A stretch of DNA of 64,000 bases from positions 182,234 to 246,233 of the forward strand of contig DASPIL010000067.1 in NCBI GenBank assembly GCA_035629175.1. The letters run 5' to 3'. This stretch comes from Verrucomicrobiia bacterium. GTDB lineage: Bacteria; Verrucomicrobiota; Verrucomicrobiia; Limisphaerales; DASXHY01. Each line of letters starts with the position of its first letter. Positions within the stretch are counted from its first letter, which is position 1. Under the pieces are notes generated by a model. The model was given only the letters and a program-made list of their open reading frames with translations. It did not search any database and was not told where the DNA came from. The position numbers and the translations under genes are program-made. Shown here one piece after another: positions 34,834 to 44,967 of this stretch.

Positions 34834-37068
34834 TCACCGCGCAACGGCCGGCATGCGCTCGATCCTGACTGCGCAATATTTGTAACTCGGCTGGCGCGAA
34901 TGCGGGTCAAAGGAGGGCATCGTCAAGCGATTCACCTCCGGATAATGCATCGGGATGAAGATCTGCCCTGGCTGAACCGATCCGGTCAGAAAAGCCTGCG
35001 CTTCGATGGTTGCGCGACGGGAGATAATGCGGATTTGATCGTTGGGTTGGATGCCCAGGCGCTGCCCGTCCCGTGGATGAATCTCCACATAACAATGCGC
35101 CGGCGCCAAAGAGCGCAGCACGTCGCTCTTGTTGGTTCGGCTGCCCGTGTGCCATTGCGCGGCTGTTCCGCGCCCGGTCAACAGCACGAACGGGAAGCTG
35201 TCGTCCGGCAATTCGGCAGGAGGGCGAGGGGCATCAAAGAGGAACCGGGCGCGGCCGTCGGGATGGTAAAACGAGCCATCCTCAAACAGGCGCCGATGGA
35301 TCGGAGGCAGCGGCTTGTCGCCCCCGGCTTCAATGTGTTCGGGCCATGGCCACTGAATGCCGCCGCAGGCATCGAGCATTTCATAACTTTCGATTCCCGT
35401 GATATCGCAAGGCTGGCCACGCGAGATTTCCCGCAACAGCCCGAACGCAGCTTCAGGCGATTCCCAGCGTTCGAATAGTTCGCCGCATCCCCAGTAATCC
35501 GCAATCAGACGAAAGATGTTGAAATCAGCGAGCGCAACCCCGGGCGCGCGGCTGACCTTCTTAACCAGGCCGATCCGACGCTCGGAATTGATCAGGGTTC
35601 CTTCCTTTTCGCCCCAGCCCGCGGCCGGCAGATACAGGTCAGCCCGCTGCGCTGTTTCCGTGGTTGGATACATGTCCTGCACGACGAGGAACTCGAGTTT
35701 TCCAAGCAGTTCGTTGAACTCGTCCTGATGAATCCACGAATGGGAGCTGTTCGTGGCAACGACCCAAAGCCCCTTGATGCTGCCGCTGCGAATGCCGTCG
35801 ATAATCTGGTCGTACGCCCACCCAGTTTCCGAGGGGATTCTGGATTCTGGAATTCCGAGAACAGAACTGACTTCGGTCCTGTCATCCGGGTCGCGAAAGT
35901 CGCGGCCTCCAACCAGCCCCGTGATGTTCGAAAATAATCTCGATCCCATCGCATTGCATTGGCCTGTGATGGAGTTCGCGCCAGTTCCAGGCCGCCCAAT
36001 GTTTCCAGTCATTAACGCGAGATTGATGATCGCCTGCGCCGTGCGCGTCGCCTCATGGCTCTGATTCACACCCATCGTCCACCAAAAGGAAACGCGTTCT
36101 CCGTTCGCAATTGTTTTGACGAGGCGATCGAACGATCTGGCATGCAGCCCCGTAGCCGCAAACACGCGTTGCGGTGTGAACTGGCTCACGAACTCTGCGA
36201 ACGCTCCAAAGCCGGTCGTGTGGCGTTCGATGAACTCGCGGTCAATCGCATCCCACTGCAGCAGTTGGTTCGCGATTCCGTAGAGCAGGGTCAGATCACT
36301 CTTCGGCTGCAACGCGTAATGCTGCGTAGCCGCCATGGCAGTCTCGGTTCGGCGCGGATCGATGACGATGATTTCAGGTTGGTGCGGGTTGCGCATTACA
36401 CGCTGCCACATGATGGGATGCGCGATGCAGGGGTTGGCTCCGACAAAAACCAGCACATCGCTCTCTTCGAAGTCAGCATACGTGAACGGCGGCGCATCAA
36501 AGCCAAATGATTGTTTGTAGGCGACATGCGCCGTGGCCATGCATTGACGCGTGTTGCTGTCGCAATGAAGGCCGCCCATGCCAAACTTGAACAGGCAGCC
36601 GAGCAACGCCATTTCTTCAGTGCAGATTTGTCCGGTGCTGAGGAACGCAATGCTGTGTTCGCCGTGCTTGGACTGCACCGCGCGCATCCGGCGCGTGAAC
36701 TCTGTGAGGGCAACGTGCCAGTCAACCGGGAGCGCCTGTCCGCCGGGATTGCGAAGGAGCGGAGTTGTTCCGCGATCTGGCGCGGCGAGCGGGGTCAGCG
36801 CCTCCCAACCCTTTGGACAGGCCATTCCGAGGTTCACTGGATAATCCGCGTCGCCGCTCAGGTTCACGGCGGTGCCCTCGCGCAAGTGAATTTTCAATCC
36901 GCAGCCGGTGGAGCAAAAGCCGCACACCATCGTGGTTGTGCCATTCGGAATCGACTTCTGCGGGACGTGCCCCAAACCAAACCCGCCAGGGCGTAACAGC
37001 AGTTCCCGTGTTAAAGGCCCCTCGTGGCGGCGGATTGCCGGAACCAGGTCATCGATCGAGAGTTTCAT
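34834..37068 (-). CDS. nasA: Assimilatory nitrate reductase, molybdopterin catalytic subunit
   Basis: 744 aa from the ATG at 37068. The [4Fe-4S] motif near the N-terminus is [12 protein letters not shown] plus a distal Cys (GMACPKGW). The likely Mo ligand is the Cys in [13 protein letters not shown]. Molybdopterin-domain motifs ([42 protein letters not shown]) follow, with the dinucleotide-binding domain at the end. There is no Tat signal, so it is cytoplasmic. It lacks the C-terminal BFD-type Fe-S domain of some NasA proteins and therefore needs a partner, most likely the DmsB-DmsC fusion encoded 13 bp upstream. Confidence 0.92.
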   Translation of the reverse strand: MKLSIDDLVPAIRRHEGPLTRELLLRPGGFGLGHVPQKSIPNGTTTMVCGFCSTGCGLKIHLREGTAVNLSGDADYPVNLGMACPKGWEALTPLAAPDRGTTPLLRNPGGQALPVDWHVALTEFTRRMRAVQSKHGEHSIAFLSTGQICTEEMALLGCLFKFGMGGLHCDSNTRQCMATAHVAYKQSFGFDAPPFTYADFEESDVLVFVGANPCIAHPIMWQRVMRNPHQPEIIVIDPRRTETAMAATQHYALQPKSDLTLLYGIANQLLQWDAIDREFIERHTTGFGAFAEFVSQFTPQRVFAATGLHARSFDRLVKTIANGERVSFWWTMGVNQSHEATRTAQAIINLALMTGNIGRPGTGANSITGQCNAMGSRLFSNITGLVGGRDFRDPDDRTEVSSVLGIPESRIPSETGWAYDQIIDGIRSGSIKGLWVVATNSSHSWIHQDEFNELLGKLEFLVVQDMYPTTETAQRADLYLPAAGWGEKEGTLINSERRIGLVKKVSRAPGVALADFNIFRLIADYWGCGELFERWESPEAAFGLLREISRGQPCDITGIESYEMLDACGGIQWPWPEHIEAGGDKPLPPIHRRLFEDGSFYHPDGRARFLFDAPRPPAELPDDSFPFVLLTGRGTAAQWHTGSRTNKSDVLRSLAPAHCYVEIHPRDGQRLGIQPNDQIRIISRRATIEAQAFLTGSVQPGQIFIPMHYPEVNRLTMPSFDPHSRQPSYKYCAVRIERMPAVAR

Positions 37069-37081
37069 CGAATCGCGTCCT

Positions 37082-38758
37082 TCAACGGATTCCTCCTGGC
37101 ATGCCGGACCCGGTGCATGTTGTGAAGAAGAGGTAGCGTTCGAGAAATTGGGAAGCAAGCGTCGTCCCGCACGCCGCGGCTCCCCACACAGTCGCGAACC
37201 CGCCGGCATTGCCGATCGCAAGCATCGAAAACATCGTGGATGCAACGAACAGGAGCGAACGCCCTTTCAGGACGGGGTGAAAAAGTTCGCGCGCTATCAA
37301 TGCTGATCGATGCAAACCAGATTTGGGCGAACTCAACGCCCGCCGAGCTGTGAGCTTATCCCACCCAAATAGCATCGTGCGTATCCCAGTCGCTATGAGC
37401 GCGAGGGCGGCGGCCAGGTGCGGAACCATCCACGCCGCCCATACTGCGCCGATCGTAGTCCCCAGCAATAATGCGGCTCCGAAAAATTTGGGAAATACAA
37501 ACGCGACAGGCCACGCCGGCCTTCGCGTATGAACATAAATCATCGCGGATGCAAACACCGCTGCGATGCCTGACAGCATGGTCAGTGCACTGATCTCGAT
37601 CACGCTGGGAAATTGAGCAAGCGCAATAGCACACGGGGTATAAAATCCGAACGCAATGATCTCGCGGCTCATCCATGAATGTTTCCATCCAAGGAATGCG
37701 CGCCACGCCTTCAACGGCCGGCCAAGGTGCAGGGCGCTTGCGCCTAATCCCCCAAACAAAAGAGCGAGGGCTGCAACATTCAAGTCGCTCAAGCGAGACG
37801 TGTAGCCCAGCGCCAGCAGAACACCGTGCAGGAGATGCAATCCCAAGGCGGCTTGTGTGAGCACGAGCATCAATACCAGGGGCAAATGAGACGCGCCCTT
37901 CTCGAGCCGCCCGCCATCGGCTGATGCGATGTCGCTGGGAAATGGACGGGTTGATGTGTAGCGGGTTGTCGGGAGCGTATAATTGGACGGGAAGGCGCCC
38001 GGCAGCAATTGCGCCGCTGGCCGCGTGGTCTCCGTTCTTACCGTGGACTGGTCTACGATCTCGATGCGGATTGCCTCATGCGGGCACGCCTGGACACACG
38101 CGGGAGCCTCGCCAGCGTTGAGGCGGTTGTGGCACATGTCGCATTTGCGAACGATGCCCTTGGCCGCAGAGTATTTGGGGACATCGTACGGACATTTCAG
38201 CACGCAATACTGGCACCCAATGCATTGATCATCGAGATGACGGACAATCCCGGTCACCGGGTCTTTTTCATACGCGAGAACTGGACAGCCATTGAGACAG
38301 GCAGGATCGGCGCAATGATGACAGGCGGTGGTAACGTGCTGCTGGTAGGCGGCGGGAAAATCGGGAGTCTCTTCAACGGCTTTCGATCTTTCCTCGCCCA
38401 CCAGCAATCCGACGCTGCGCCACGTCTCCCCTTCGTCGAGCCCGTTGAGAGAATGACATGCGCAGACGCACGCCTTGCACCCCGAGCATTTGTCGAGATC
38501 CACGACAAAGGCAAATTGCTCGCCTCGTTTTGGCGCGCTGAGCGGGATGAGCTGTCGATAACGCGGCGCGAGGGCGGCTTCCCGATGGTGTTTCTCATGC
38601 CAGCGCGAGAATCGCGCAGTGGCTGTCAAATCGCGCTGAGATGAGATGAATTCGTCGATGAGCGAATCGTTTTTGGGTTCCTTCTCGGAATGCCCGGACG
38701 CTGGCGGGACGCCCGGGCGTGATGTTCTACCTGCAGGATTTGAAACAGGAGCCGCCAT
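37082..38758 (-). CDS. Fused DmsB-type ferredoxin / DmsC-type membrane quinol subunit
   Basis: 558 aa. Residues ~75-260 hold four [4Fe-4S] cysteine groups: [38 protein letters not shown] and [20 protein letters not shown]. This is the layout of DmsB/NrfC subunits. After a linker, residues ~290-558 form about eight transmembrane helices of the DmsC type ([20 protein letters not shown] is typical). The two parts are separate proteins in DMSO reductase. Placed directly upstream of nasA, it should feed quinol electrons to the nitrate reductase, a wiring unlike ferredoxin- or NADH-linked NasA. Confidence 0.88.
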   Translation of the reverse strand: MAAPVSNPAGRTSRPGVPPASGHSEKEPKNDSLIDEFISSQRDLTATARFSRWHEKHHREAALAPRYRQLIPLSAPKRGEQFAFVVDLDKCSGCKACVCACHSLNGLDEGETWRSVGLLVGEERSKAVEETPDFPAAYQQHVTTACHHCADPACLNGCPVLAYEKDPVTGIVRHLDDQCIGCQYCVLKCPYDVPKYSAAKGIVRKCDMCHNRLNAGEAPACVQACPHEAIRIEIVDQSTVRTETTRPAAQLLPGAFPSNYTLPTTRYTSTRPFPSDIASADGGRLEKGASHLPLVLMLVLTQAALGLHLLHGVLLALGYTSRLSDLNVAALALLFGGLGASALHLGRPLKAWRAFLGWKHSWMSREIIAFGFYTPCAIALAQFPSVIEISALTMLSGIAAVFASAMIYVHTRRPAWPVAFVFPKFFGAALLLGTTIGAVWAAWMVPHLAAALALIATGIRTMLFGWDKLTARRALSSPKSGLHRSALIARELFHPVLKGRSLLFVASTMFSMLAIGNAGGFATVWGAAACGTTLASQFLERYLFFTTCTGSGMPGGIR

Positions 38759-38780
38759 ATGTCTGCTTCATCTTTCTCAT

Positions 38781-40277
38781 TCAGAAGCGAATCACAGTTT
38801 GCACATACACCCAATCGGCGTCTGCCGAGCCCCCGGCGCCCGCCCACGTGGAATCGATGTAATCACCCGTGAAGAAATGGCCGTACCCGGCTTCGAGCGA
38901 TGCGAACCGTGTCAGGGCATAGCCTGCGACAATATCGATCTCGGATCCAATGAAGCTGCTGTATTCGGCATTGCGCCCGAACCCGCCCGAGTTCGGCCCG
39001 CCGCCGCGTGCGACTCCGCCCGCGTTGTAGAGGTTGTCGCGAGTGTCAGCCAGCCAGAACAAATGTCCTTCCACGGCGAGTGAAAGCCGCGGCAACGGCT
39101 TAATCGAAAGAATCGCGCGAACGTCGTGCAGGTTCTGCCACGAAAAGAAATCCATGTAACCGTAGAACTTGTGGTTCGTGGGAAACAGGTTGTCGAAGGT
39201 CTCGTGCCGGCCGTCATTGGGATCGCTGTCGCCCGATCCAAACGCGTATTCCAGCGCGAGCCGTGGAGTTGCAGCGCATTCCGCAAAGGTGTAACCAAGA
39301 TTCGCCACCACGGCGAATGCCTCATGATCCAGGTTATCGCTGGTCAGCGTTTGCTGCCAGTTGCCGAACTGGTAAGCGCCCTCGACGGTGTAATCAAAGT
39401 TCCCGAACTCGCCTGGGTTGGACTTGAATCGCGCGCCCAACGTGTAGATATCGCGGCTGACCGGGGCTGCGGTCTGGAAGGGAAGCACAGCATCGGGATT
39501 GGCGAAGGAGCTTCCGATGTCATCGTTGCGGGCGAAGAAGTAGGCCTCAGCCGTGTTTTTGGGAATCAATTTTGAACTCAGATGCAGCCCCGAGAACAGG
39601 CTGTAGTCGTTCCACACGTTGAACTCATTGTCGTCGGGAAGAACCAGTTTGCTGGTGAACGCCTCCGCGGCAAACCACGGGGTTTGCGCGCGCACCTTGA
39701 TTGCATCGAAGACGCGCCCAATGTTGTTCCACGCAAAAGCGCCGACGAGCCTTTCATCCCCGTAACTTAACTCCTGCCGTCCCACCTTCAGCGAGAGAGG
39801 GAACTCCTTGTGATTTCCAACCGTCACATAGGCTTGATGAAGGTCAATCGGGCCATCCGATTCAGGTCCTGTGCCGGGGCCTGGAACAGGAGGAGCGCCC
39901 GTATCTCCGCGCCGATCGCCAGTGGTTCCACTGCTCCGGCCTTCCACGAACGCGCTCCACCATTGATGCGTATAGCCAATGCGCATAAGAATCTTTTGAC
40001 TGAAGTAGGAGTTGTCGTTCAGGCCGCCCGCGACGGTCTCATCGCGAAAGTCGTTGGCGGGCGGAAGGCCAAGGCCGTTCTCCTTCACTTCATAACGCAT
40101 CCGGACCGTGGAGCTGAAGTCCCATGCCGCCATGTAGGGATCCTTCTGGCGAAGATATTCGTTGAGGAATCCGGGGAATGGAGCAGGCGGAGGGGGCGGT
40201 GTGTACTGGGCGTAAACGTCGTTGAGCGCGGCGAGCACCAGGGCGCCCGTTGCAATGCTGCTTTTCATCGTTTTCAT
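38781..40277 (-). CDS. Outer-membrane porin of the alginate-export (AlgE-like) type
   Basis: 498 aa with a signal peptide (MKTMKSSIATGALVLAALND, cleavage near VYA-QYT; the start could be the second Met). A proline-rich linker precedes an 18-strand-like barrel resembling the alginate_export family: WDFSSTVRMRYEVKENG, FSQKILMRIGYTHQWWSAFV and LKVGRQELSYGDERLVG. It ends ADWVYVQTVIRF with a terminal Phe for BAM recognition. Embedded in the nitrate island between transporter and reductase genes, it is probably the nitrate/nitrite entry channel. A perfect FNR-type box lies 37 bp upstream. Confidence 0.8.
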   Translation of the reverse strand: MKTMKSSIATGALVLAALNDVYAQYTPPPPPAPFPGFLNEYLRQKDPYMAAWDFSSTVRMRYEVKENGLGLPPANDFRDETVAGGLNDNSYFSQKILMRIGYTHQWWSAFVEGRSSGTTGDRRGDTGAPPVPGPGTGPESDGPIDLHQAYVTVGNHKEFPLSLKVGRQELSYGDERLVGAFAWNNIGRVFDAIKVRAQTPWFAAEAFTSKLVLPDDNEFNVWNDYSLFSGLHLSSKLIPKNTAEAYFFARNDDIGSSFANPDAVLPFQTAAPVSRDIYTLGARFKSNPGEFGNFDYTVEGAYQFGNWQQTLTSDNLDHEAFAVVANLGYTFAECAATPRLALEYAFGSGDSDPNDGRHETFDNLFPTNHKFYGYMDFFSWQNLHDVRAILSIKPLPRLSLAVEGHLFWLADTRDNLYNAGGVARGGGPNSGGFGRNAEYSSFIGSEIDIVAGYALTRFASLEAGYGHFFTGDYIDSTWAGAGGSADADWVYVQTVIRF

Positions 40278-40313
40278 CGTTCGCTTGTTTTATCTGCGTT
40301 CAGAATCGGGTCA

Positions 40314-40327
40314 TTGATTTGAATCAA
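40314..40327. promoter_or_regulatory. FNR/CRP-type box upstream of porin
   Basis: TTGATTTGAATCAA matches the FNR half-sites TTGAT-n4-ATCAA exactly. It is centred about 43 bp upstream of the porin start codon and 20 bp beyond the stop of the ABC ATPase gene. FNR/Dnr-type proteins respond to oxygen or NO. Binding is inferred from the consensus only. Confidence 0.5.
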
Positions 40328-40346
40328 ACACCGGGCTCATACACGC

Positions 40347-41261
40347 TTATGGGCATACAGGCGACTCTTCACTGTGGGAACGTGCTGATGCCCGGACCGC
40401 CGCGGCAGGACGTCCGCCAGCGTGCAGCGGTTGCGCCTCGCGGGACCCCGTGGCAGTGGGCGAATTCGACGGGCCGGTGCGTCGGCGGTGCGCCCGCTCT
40501 TCGAGAAACTGGATCAGGTGTCCGCGATAGCGATAGTAATCCGGATGCTCCATTACTGCCGTGCGATCGCGCGGGCGTTCGAATGGAATTTCAAGGACGT
40601 CGCCCACCTCGGCGGCAGGACCGTTGGTCATGCAGATCACGCGATCGGATAGAAAAAGCGCTTCGTCGACGTCATGGGTAACCATCAATGCGGTGATCTG
40701 GTTTTTGCGCCAAAGTTCGATGAGCACCTGTTGCAGTTCGTAGCGGGTGAGCGAATCGAGCATCCCGAAAGGCTCGTCCAGCAACAGCATCTTTGGCTTG
40801 AGTGCAAATGCCCTGGCAATGCCCACACGCTGCCGCATTCCCTGCGAAAGCTCCGCCGGCTTCTTGTGCATCGAGTCAGCAAGTCCAACCACCGACAGGT
40901 AATATTCGACGATCTCCATTCGTTCGCTGCGGCTGGCCGTATGAAATACCTGGTTCACGCCGAGCATGACATTCTCGCAGGCCGTCATCCATGGAAGGAG
41001 CGAGGGGGATTGAAATACAACGCCTCTGTCGGGTCCGGCGCCTGAAAGCTCGCGTCCAGCCAGGATGATTCCACCCCCACTGATATCATTCAGGCCGGCA
41101 AGCATCGAAAGCACGGTGCTTTTTCCGCAGCCGGAATGACCAATCAGCGTTACGAATTCGCCTTTGCGGATTCGCAGGTTGAAGTCTTTGACGATGACCG
41201 CCTCACCCGTTGGAGTCGGGTAAATCTTCGTCAGGTTGTAGAGTTCTACGTGGTCAGACAT
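40347..41261 (-). CDS. nrtD: Nitrate-type ABC transporter ATP-binding protein (NrtD-like)
   Basis: 304 aa. Walker A is GHSGCGKST, the signature [15 protein letters not shown] (Gln replaces the usual Gly), and Walker [13 protein letters not shown]. The H-loop is in [15 protein letters not shown]. It belongs to the nitrate/sulfonate/taurine ATPase group. The C-terminal ~45 residues are a basic, low-complexity tail. Together with the second ATPase encoded 30 bp upstream, NrtB and NrtA, it forms a high-affinity nitrate importer. Cyanobacterial NrtC carries an NrtA-like regulatory domain; neither ATPase here does. Confidence 0.85.
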   Translation of the reverse strand: MSDHVELYNLTKIYPTPTGEAVIVKDFNLRIRKGEFVTLIGHSGCGKSTVLSMLAGLNDISGGGIILAGRELSGAGPDRGVVFQSPSLLPWMTACENVMLGVNQVFHTASRSERMEIVEYYLSVVGLADSMHKKPAELSQGMRQRVGIARAFALKPKMLLLDEPFGMLDSLTRYELQQVLIELWRKNQITALMVTHDVDEALFLSDRVICMTNGPAAEVGDVLEIPFERPRDRTAVMEHPDYYRYRGHLIQFLEERAHRRRTGPSNSPTATGSREAQPLHAGGRPAAAVRASARSHSEESPVCP

Positions 41262-41291
41262 GGAAATAGTTTGGGACTGATGTTTATGGAC

Positions 41292-42203
41292 TCACAAATG
41301 CACGCCGATTTTCTCCACTTTGATTTCACTCCTGCGAACGGGCCGCCGTCTCGTCCAGGTCCGTGCCGTAACCGTGAGATCCTCGGGCTCGATGTCGGGA
41401 AGGATCAGCTTTTTTGTCACGGTGGTGTGGTTCTGTTGTTTGGATCGAAGCAGGAAGCGGGTCACTTCCGACCGCAGTTCTTTGAATCGCGCTGAATGGT
41501 TGATCGCCTTGCGATCGCGCGGCCGCGGGAGGTCGACGGTGAACGAGGGACCGAGAGTCGCGTTGGGACCCGCCGTCAGCGGAATGATGCGATCGGCAAG
41601 GTAGATGCCTTCGTCGGGATCATTGGTAATGAGCACAACGGTTTTTCGATTTTCGAGCCAGATCCGGGAAATTTCATCCTGCAGCGTGGCGCGCGTGAGT
41701 GCGTCCAGCGCGCTGAGGGGTTCATCCAGCAGGAGGATTTGTGGATCCATGGCGAGCGCGCGTGCAACGCTGACGCGCTGGCGCATGCCGCCCGATAGCT
41801 CGTGCGGCCGTTTGTCGCGGGCCGGGGTGAGATTCACCATCTCAATGTATTTCTCGACGTGCTCCTTTTTCTTAGCAGCCGCCCAGTTAGGAAACACCTG
41901 GTCGACGGCGAGCTGGATGTTTTCGAATACATTGAGCCAGGGGAGGAGCGAGTAATTCTGGAAAACGATTCCGCGATCAGGCCCTGGTCCCGTGATCTCC
42001 AGATCATTCAGCGTCATGGTGCCTGAATCCGGCTTGAGGAGCCCCGCGATGAGCGAGATGAGGGTTGTCTTGCCCGCCCCGGAATAACCCACGATCGCCA
42101 CGAATTCACCCTTCTCGATTGAGAGATTAATGTCTGTCAGGACATCCATCGATGGAGTAGCGCCGAAACCTTTGGAAACAGCGTTGAGGTTTAGATATGG
42201 CAT
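41292..42203 (-). CDS. nrtC: Nitrate-type ABC transporter ATP-binding protein (NrtC-like, no sensor domain)
   Basis: 303 aa. Walker A is GYSGAGKTT, the signature [15 protein letters not shown], and Walker [13 protein letters not shown]. The H-loop position reads [14 protein letters not shown], with Asn in place of the usual His, an unusual substitution in an ABC ATPase. The last ~50 residues are polar and unassigned. It probably pairs with the NrtD-like ATPase as a heterodimer, in which one degenerate H-loop would leave one active site. It is separated from nrtB by the GxxExxY insertion. Confidence 0.85.
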   Translation of the reverse strand: MPYLNLNAVSKGFGATPSMDVLTDINLSIEKGEFVAIVGYSGAGKTTLISLIAGLLKPDSGTMTLNDLEITGPGPDRGIVFQNYSLLPWLNVFENIQLAVDQVFPNWAAAKKKEHVEKYIEMVNLTPARDKRPHELSGGMRQRVSVARALAMDPQILLLDEPLSALDALTRATLQDEISRIWLENRKTVVLITNDPDEGIYLADRIIPLTAGPNATLGPSFTVDLPRPRDRKAINHSARFKELRSEVTRFLLRSKQQNHTTVTKKLILPDIEPEDLTVTARTWTRRRPVRRSEIKVEKIGVHL

Positions 42204-42214
42204 AGGTCAATTGG

Positions 42215-42242
42215 CCTCACGCGAAGGACGCGAAGGACGCGA
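42215..42242. repeat. Left 28-bp inverted repeat associated with GxxExxY gene
   Basis: CCTCACGCGAAGGACGCGAA then GGACGCGA, built of iterated GCGAAGGAC. It is a perfect reverse complement of 42740-42767 and lies 11 bases before the start codon of the NrtC-like gene on the other strand. Confidence 0.85.
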
Positions 42243-42298
42243 CGGGCGCGGAGGATTTTCGGTTGTCGTTGAGCAGCCGTCGGGCATTCTTTTCGTCC

Positions 42299-42802
42299 AT
42301 GGAGAACGAAGTGCAACGCACCATTGATGACAACCAGCTTTCCAGAATGATCCTCGATGCGGCCTTCAAGGTGCACACGCGAACAGGCCCGGGATTGTTG
42401 GAATCTGTATATGAAACGATTCTTGTCTATGAGTTGCGGAAGGCGGGCTTGCAAGTGGATCGTCAGGTCGCAATTCCCCTCAGGTACGACTGCCTTGTTT
42501 TTGATGAAGGATTTCGCGCCGACGTTCTCGTTGAAAAGCGCGTGATTGTAGAATTGAAGTCTGTTGGTCAGTTGACTGAGGTTCATAGCAAGCAAGTGCT
42601 TACGCAGTTGCGGCTTTCGGATCGGACGCTTGGGCTTTTGATCAACTTTGGTGAGGTTCATCTGAAGAATGGAATCCAACGAATCACCAATGGTGCGCCC
42701 AATCTGAAAACTCGAATCGCCAAGGGCTCTGTATTCTCTTCGCGTCCTTCGCGTCCTTCGCGTGAGGCTTTTATGCGCTTTTTCCTGGCATCAAGGCTTT
42801 GA
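42299..42802 (+). CDS. GxxExxY-family protein within the transporter gene set
   Basis: 167 aa from the ATG at 42299. The family motif GxxExxY is present as GPGLLESVYETILVYELRKA. A PD-(D/E)XK-like core follows (LVFDEGFRADVLVEKRVIVE LK, with Asp and E-x-K correctly spaced). I recall this family as expanded in Verrucomicrobiota and related phyla, with unknown function. The gene is opposite in strand to all its neighbours. A perfect inverted repeat starts 84 bp before it, and the other arm lies inside its 3' end, encoding SRPSRPSRE. It separates nrtB from the ATPase genes. Confidence 0.85.
   Translation: MENEVQRTIDDNQLSRMILDAAFKVHTRTGPGLLESVYETILVYELRKAGLQVDRQVAIPLRYDCLVFDEGFRADVLVEKRVIVELKSVGQLTEVHSKQVLTQLRLSDRTLGLLINFGEVHLKNGIQRITNGAPNLKTRIAKGSVFSSRPSRPSREAFMRFFLASRL
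42740..42767. repeat. Right 28-bp inverted repeat, inside the GxxExxY coding sequence
   Basis: Perfect reverse complement of 42215-42242. It is translated as part of the GxxExxY protein, which continues 11 codons beyond it. A short TAAATC(A/G) tandem run follows at 42834-42858. Confidence 0.85.
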
Positions 42803-42870
42803 ACGCCACGCGCGCCACAGCCCTCCATCGTAAATCGTAAATCATAAATCATAAATCCAGATCAATGAGC

Positions 42871-43665
42871 TCACACGCTCTTGAATCGTGCCTCGATGGC
42901 GCTCATCATTCGGTCGAGGACAAAGCCCACGACGCCAATGGTCACGATGCAGAGGATGATATGCTCGTAAATCAGCGCGTTGTATTCCTGCCATAGAAAT
43001 CCACCGACTCCCGGGCGCCCCGTCAGCATTTCAGCGGCGACGATCACAAGCCACGCAATGCCGAGGCTTAGGCGGAATCCCGTGAACATGTAGGGAAGAG
43101 TTGCGGGAATCAGCACCTTGCAAAGCGTCTTGGTGCGCGAGAGCTTCAGCACTTTCGCAACGTTCAGGTAATCCTGGGGAATGGCGCGCACGCCGACCGC
43201 CGTGTTCAACACGGTGGGCCACATCGCGCAAATGGCGATTGTGAAGAGCGCCCCAAGATCGGACGCGTTCTTGCCAGCCCCAAGGAACAGCACGAGCCCG
43301 AGCGGCAGCCACGCGAGCGGCGAGACTGGCCGCAGGATTTGAATGATGGGATCAAATATTTTCGTGAAGGTCTTGCTCAAGCCGAGAAAGAATCCGATCG
43401 GAGTGCCGATCAACAGCGCAAGCGCGTATCCCTTTGCGACCAGAGCCAGTGAATACCACGTGAACCGCAGAATGCCCTGATCCATTTCGCCACGTTTCTC
43501 GAAGGGTTTCAGAATGTATTCCTTGCTGTTCGCCCACGTGCGGGCAGGGGAGGGCAGTTCCTTTGCCCAGGTCACACTGGAGATGTGCCAGAGCACTATG
43601 ACAACCCCGATGCCGATCAACGGGAGCAGCAGCCAATCAAGTTTCTTGAGCCAGTTGTTATTCAT
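42871..43665 (-). CDS. nrtB: Nitrate ABC transporter permease
   Basis: 264 aa with six predicted helices. The permease-ATPase coupling loop is DPIIQILRPVSPLAWLPLGL in the middle. VIVAAEMLTGRPGVGGFLWQ is diagnostic of the nitrate/taurine permease group near the C-terminus. It forms the inner-membrane pore with the two ATPases. The start is 6 bp after nrtA, so the two are co-translated. Downstream, the ATPase genes begin only after a 667-base gap filled by an oppositely oriented GxxExxY gene. Confidence 0.92.
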   Translation of the reverse strand: MNNNWLKKLDWLLLPLIGIGVVIVLWHISSVTWAKELPSPARTWANSKEYILKPFEKRGEMDQGILRFTWYSLALVAKGYALALLIGTPIGFFLGLSKTFTKIFDPIIQILRPVSPLAWLPLGLVLFLGAGKNASDLGALFTIAICAMWPTVLNTAVGVRAIPQDYLNVAKVLKLSRTKTLCKVLIPATLPYMFTGFRLSLGIAWLVIVAAEMLTGRPGVGGFLWQEYNALIYEHIILCIVTIGVVGFVLDRMMSAIEARFKSV

Positions 43666-43671
43666 GCGCGC

Positions 43672-44967
43672 TTAACCCTTTACATTGTGAACCGGAAATC
43701 CCTTGGCATACGCCTCGAGGTCGCCCGCTGGATCGAATTCCTTTCCGTCAAACAGCGTCTCCTTGCCGTTGTCGAGCCCGCCATGCGCATAGCCAATCTC
43801 CTTCATCGCTTCTTCGTAAATATCCGTGCGCATCACCTGCTTCGCCACGCCTTCGTAATCGGGCGTGCCGCTTACCATCCCCCACCGGCGAAATTGTGTG
43901 AGAAACCATTTGGCAAACTTGGGCTGCGGATAATTGCAGTTGCGTTTGCTGAAGTGCATGTAGAACTCGTCTTCCAACTTGCGCCCATCGCCGTAATCGA
44001 GCTTCCCCTGCAGGCGTCCCAGAATCGTTTTGGAATCGCAGTTGATGTAGGTGGCTTTTGAAACAATGTCGCATTGCTCCGGCCGGTTGTTCATGTCATC
44101 CAGCCACACGCTCGCTTCGTGAAGCGCCTTTAACACAGCCTTTACGGTCCTCGGATTTTTATCTGCAAACTCCGCCAGGAACGCGCACACTTTTTCGGGG
44201 TGATCCTTCCAAAGGTCCTGAGTGGTAATGGACGTGAATCCAATTCCGTCCTGGATGGAACGTGCATTCCAGGGTTCTCCAACGCAGAAGCCATCCATCT
44301 TGCCGATCTTCATGTTCGACACCATTTGCGCCGGGGGAACAACGATGAGACTCACATCCTTGTCGGGGTGAATGCCTCCTTCAGCCAGGTAATAGCGCAT
44401 CCACATAGCGTGCGTCCCGGGCGGAAAGGTCATGGCGAATGTGAGCGGCTCGCCGAGGTTCTTGGCTTTGTGAACGAATGGCTTGATGGCTTTCGGATCG
44501 GCTCCCACCTTGCCTTTCCAATCCATCTTGAGCGTGATGGCCTGGCCATTGCGGTTGAGAAGCCAGGGAATGATCATGGGTTTTTTGGGCGATCCCGCCA
44601 AACCCATGGTCGAGGCCAGGGGCATTCCGATCAGCATATGCGTGGCCTGTAACGTGCCGCTGCTGAGATTGTCGCGAATCGCAGCCCAGTTGGCTCCCTT
44701 GGTCACCGTTGACTTGATTCCGTATTTGCGGAACAGGCCCTTCTCGTGCGCGATGACAATCGGCGAGCAGTCGGTGAGCGCGATCATGCCGAAATTCATC
44801 GCGGCTGTTTCGGGCGCGTCGCTCGCATATGCGGTTCCCACCCATGCGCGTGGCAGTCCGGCGAAGAGGGCGCTCAACGTGAGACCTTTGGCTGTCCTGC
44901 CAAGGAACGCGCGGCGGCTGAGATCAGGCGACGATGATTTGATCGATAGATGAGATTTCTTTTGCAT
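43672..44967 (-). CDS. nrtA: Nitrate ABC transporter substrate-binding protein, Tat-exported
   Basis: 431 aa. The N-terminus carries a twin-arginine signal (LSRRAFLGRTAKGLTLSALF) with cleavage near AYA-SDA. The NrtA-type binding fold shows FGMIALTDCSPIVIAHEKGL, NRNGQAITLKMDWKGKVG and MKIGKMDGFCVGEPWNARSI. Family structures place nitrate in a Trp/His/Lys pocket; candidates are present but not assigned. It is periplasmic and delivers nitrate to NrtB. The 5' end overlaps the preceding NasS-like gene by 44 bp. Confidence 0.93.
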   Translation of the reverse strand: MQKKSHLSIKSSSPDLSRRAFLGRTAKGLTLSALFAGLPRAWVGTAYASDAPETAAMNFGMIALTDCSPIVIAHEKGLFRKYGIKSTVTKGANWAAIRDNLSSGTLQATHMLIGMPLASTMGLAGSPKKPMIIPWLLNRNGQAITLKMDWKGKVGADPKAIKPFVHKAKNLGEPLTFAMTFPPGTHAMWMRYYLAEGGIHPDKDVSLIVVPPAQMVSNMKIGKMDGFCVGEPWNARSIQDGIGFTSITTQDLWKDHPEKVCAFLAEFADKNPRTVKAVLKALHEASVWLDDMNNRPEQCDIVSKATYINCDSKTILGRLQGKLDYGDGRKLEDEFYMHFSKRNCNYPQPKFAKWFLTQFRRWGMVSGTPDYEGVAKQVMRTDIYEEAMKEIGYAHGGLDNGKETLFDGKEFDPAGDLEAYAKGFPVHNVKG

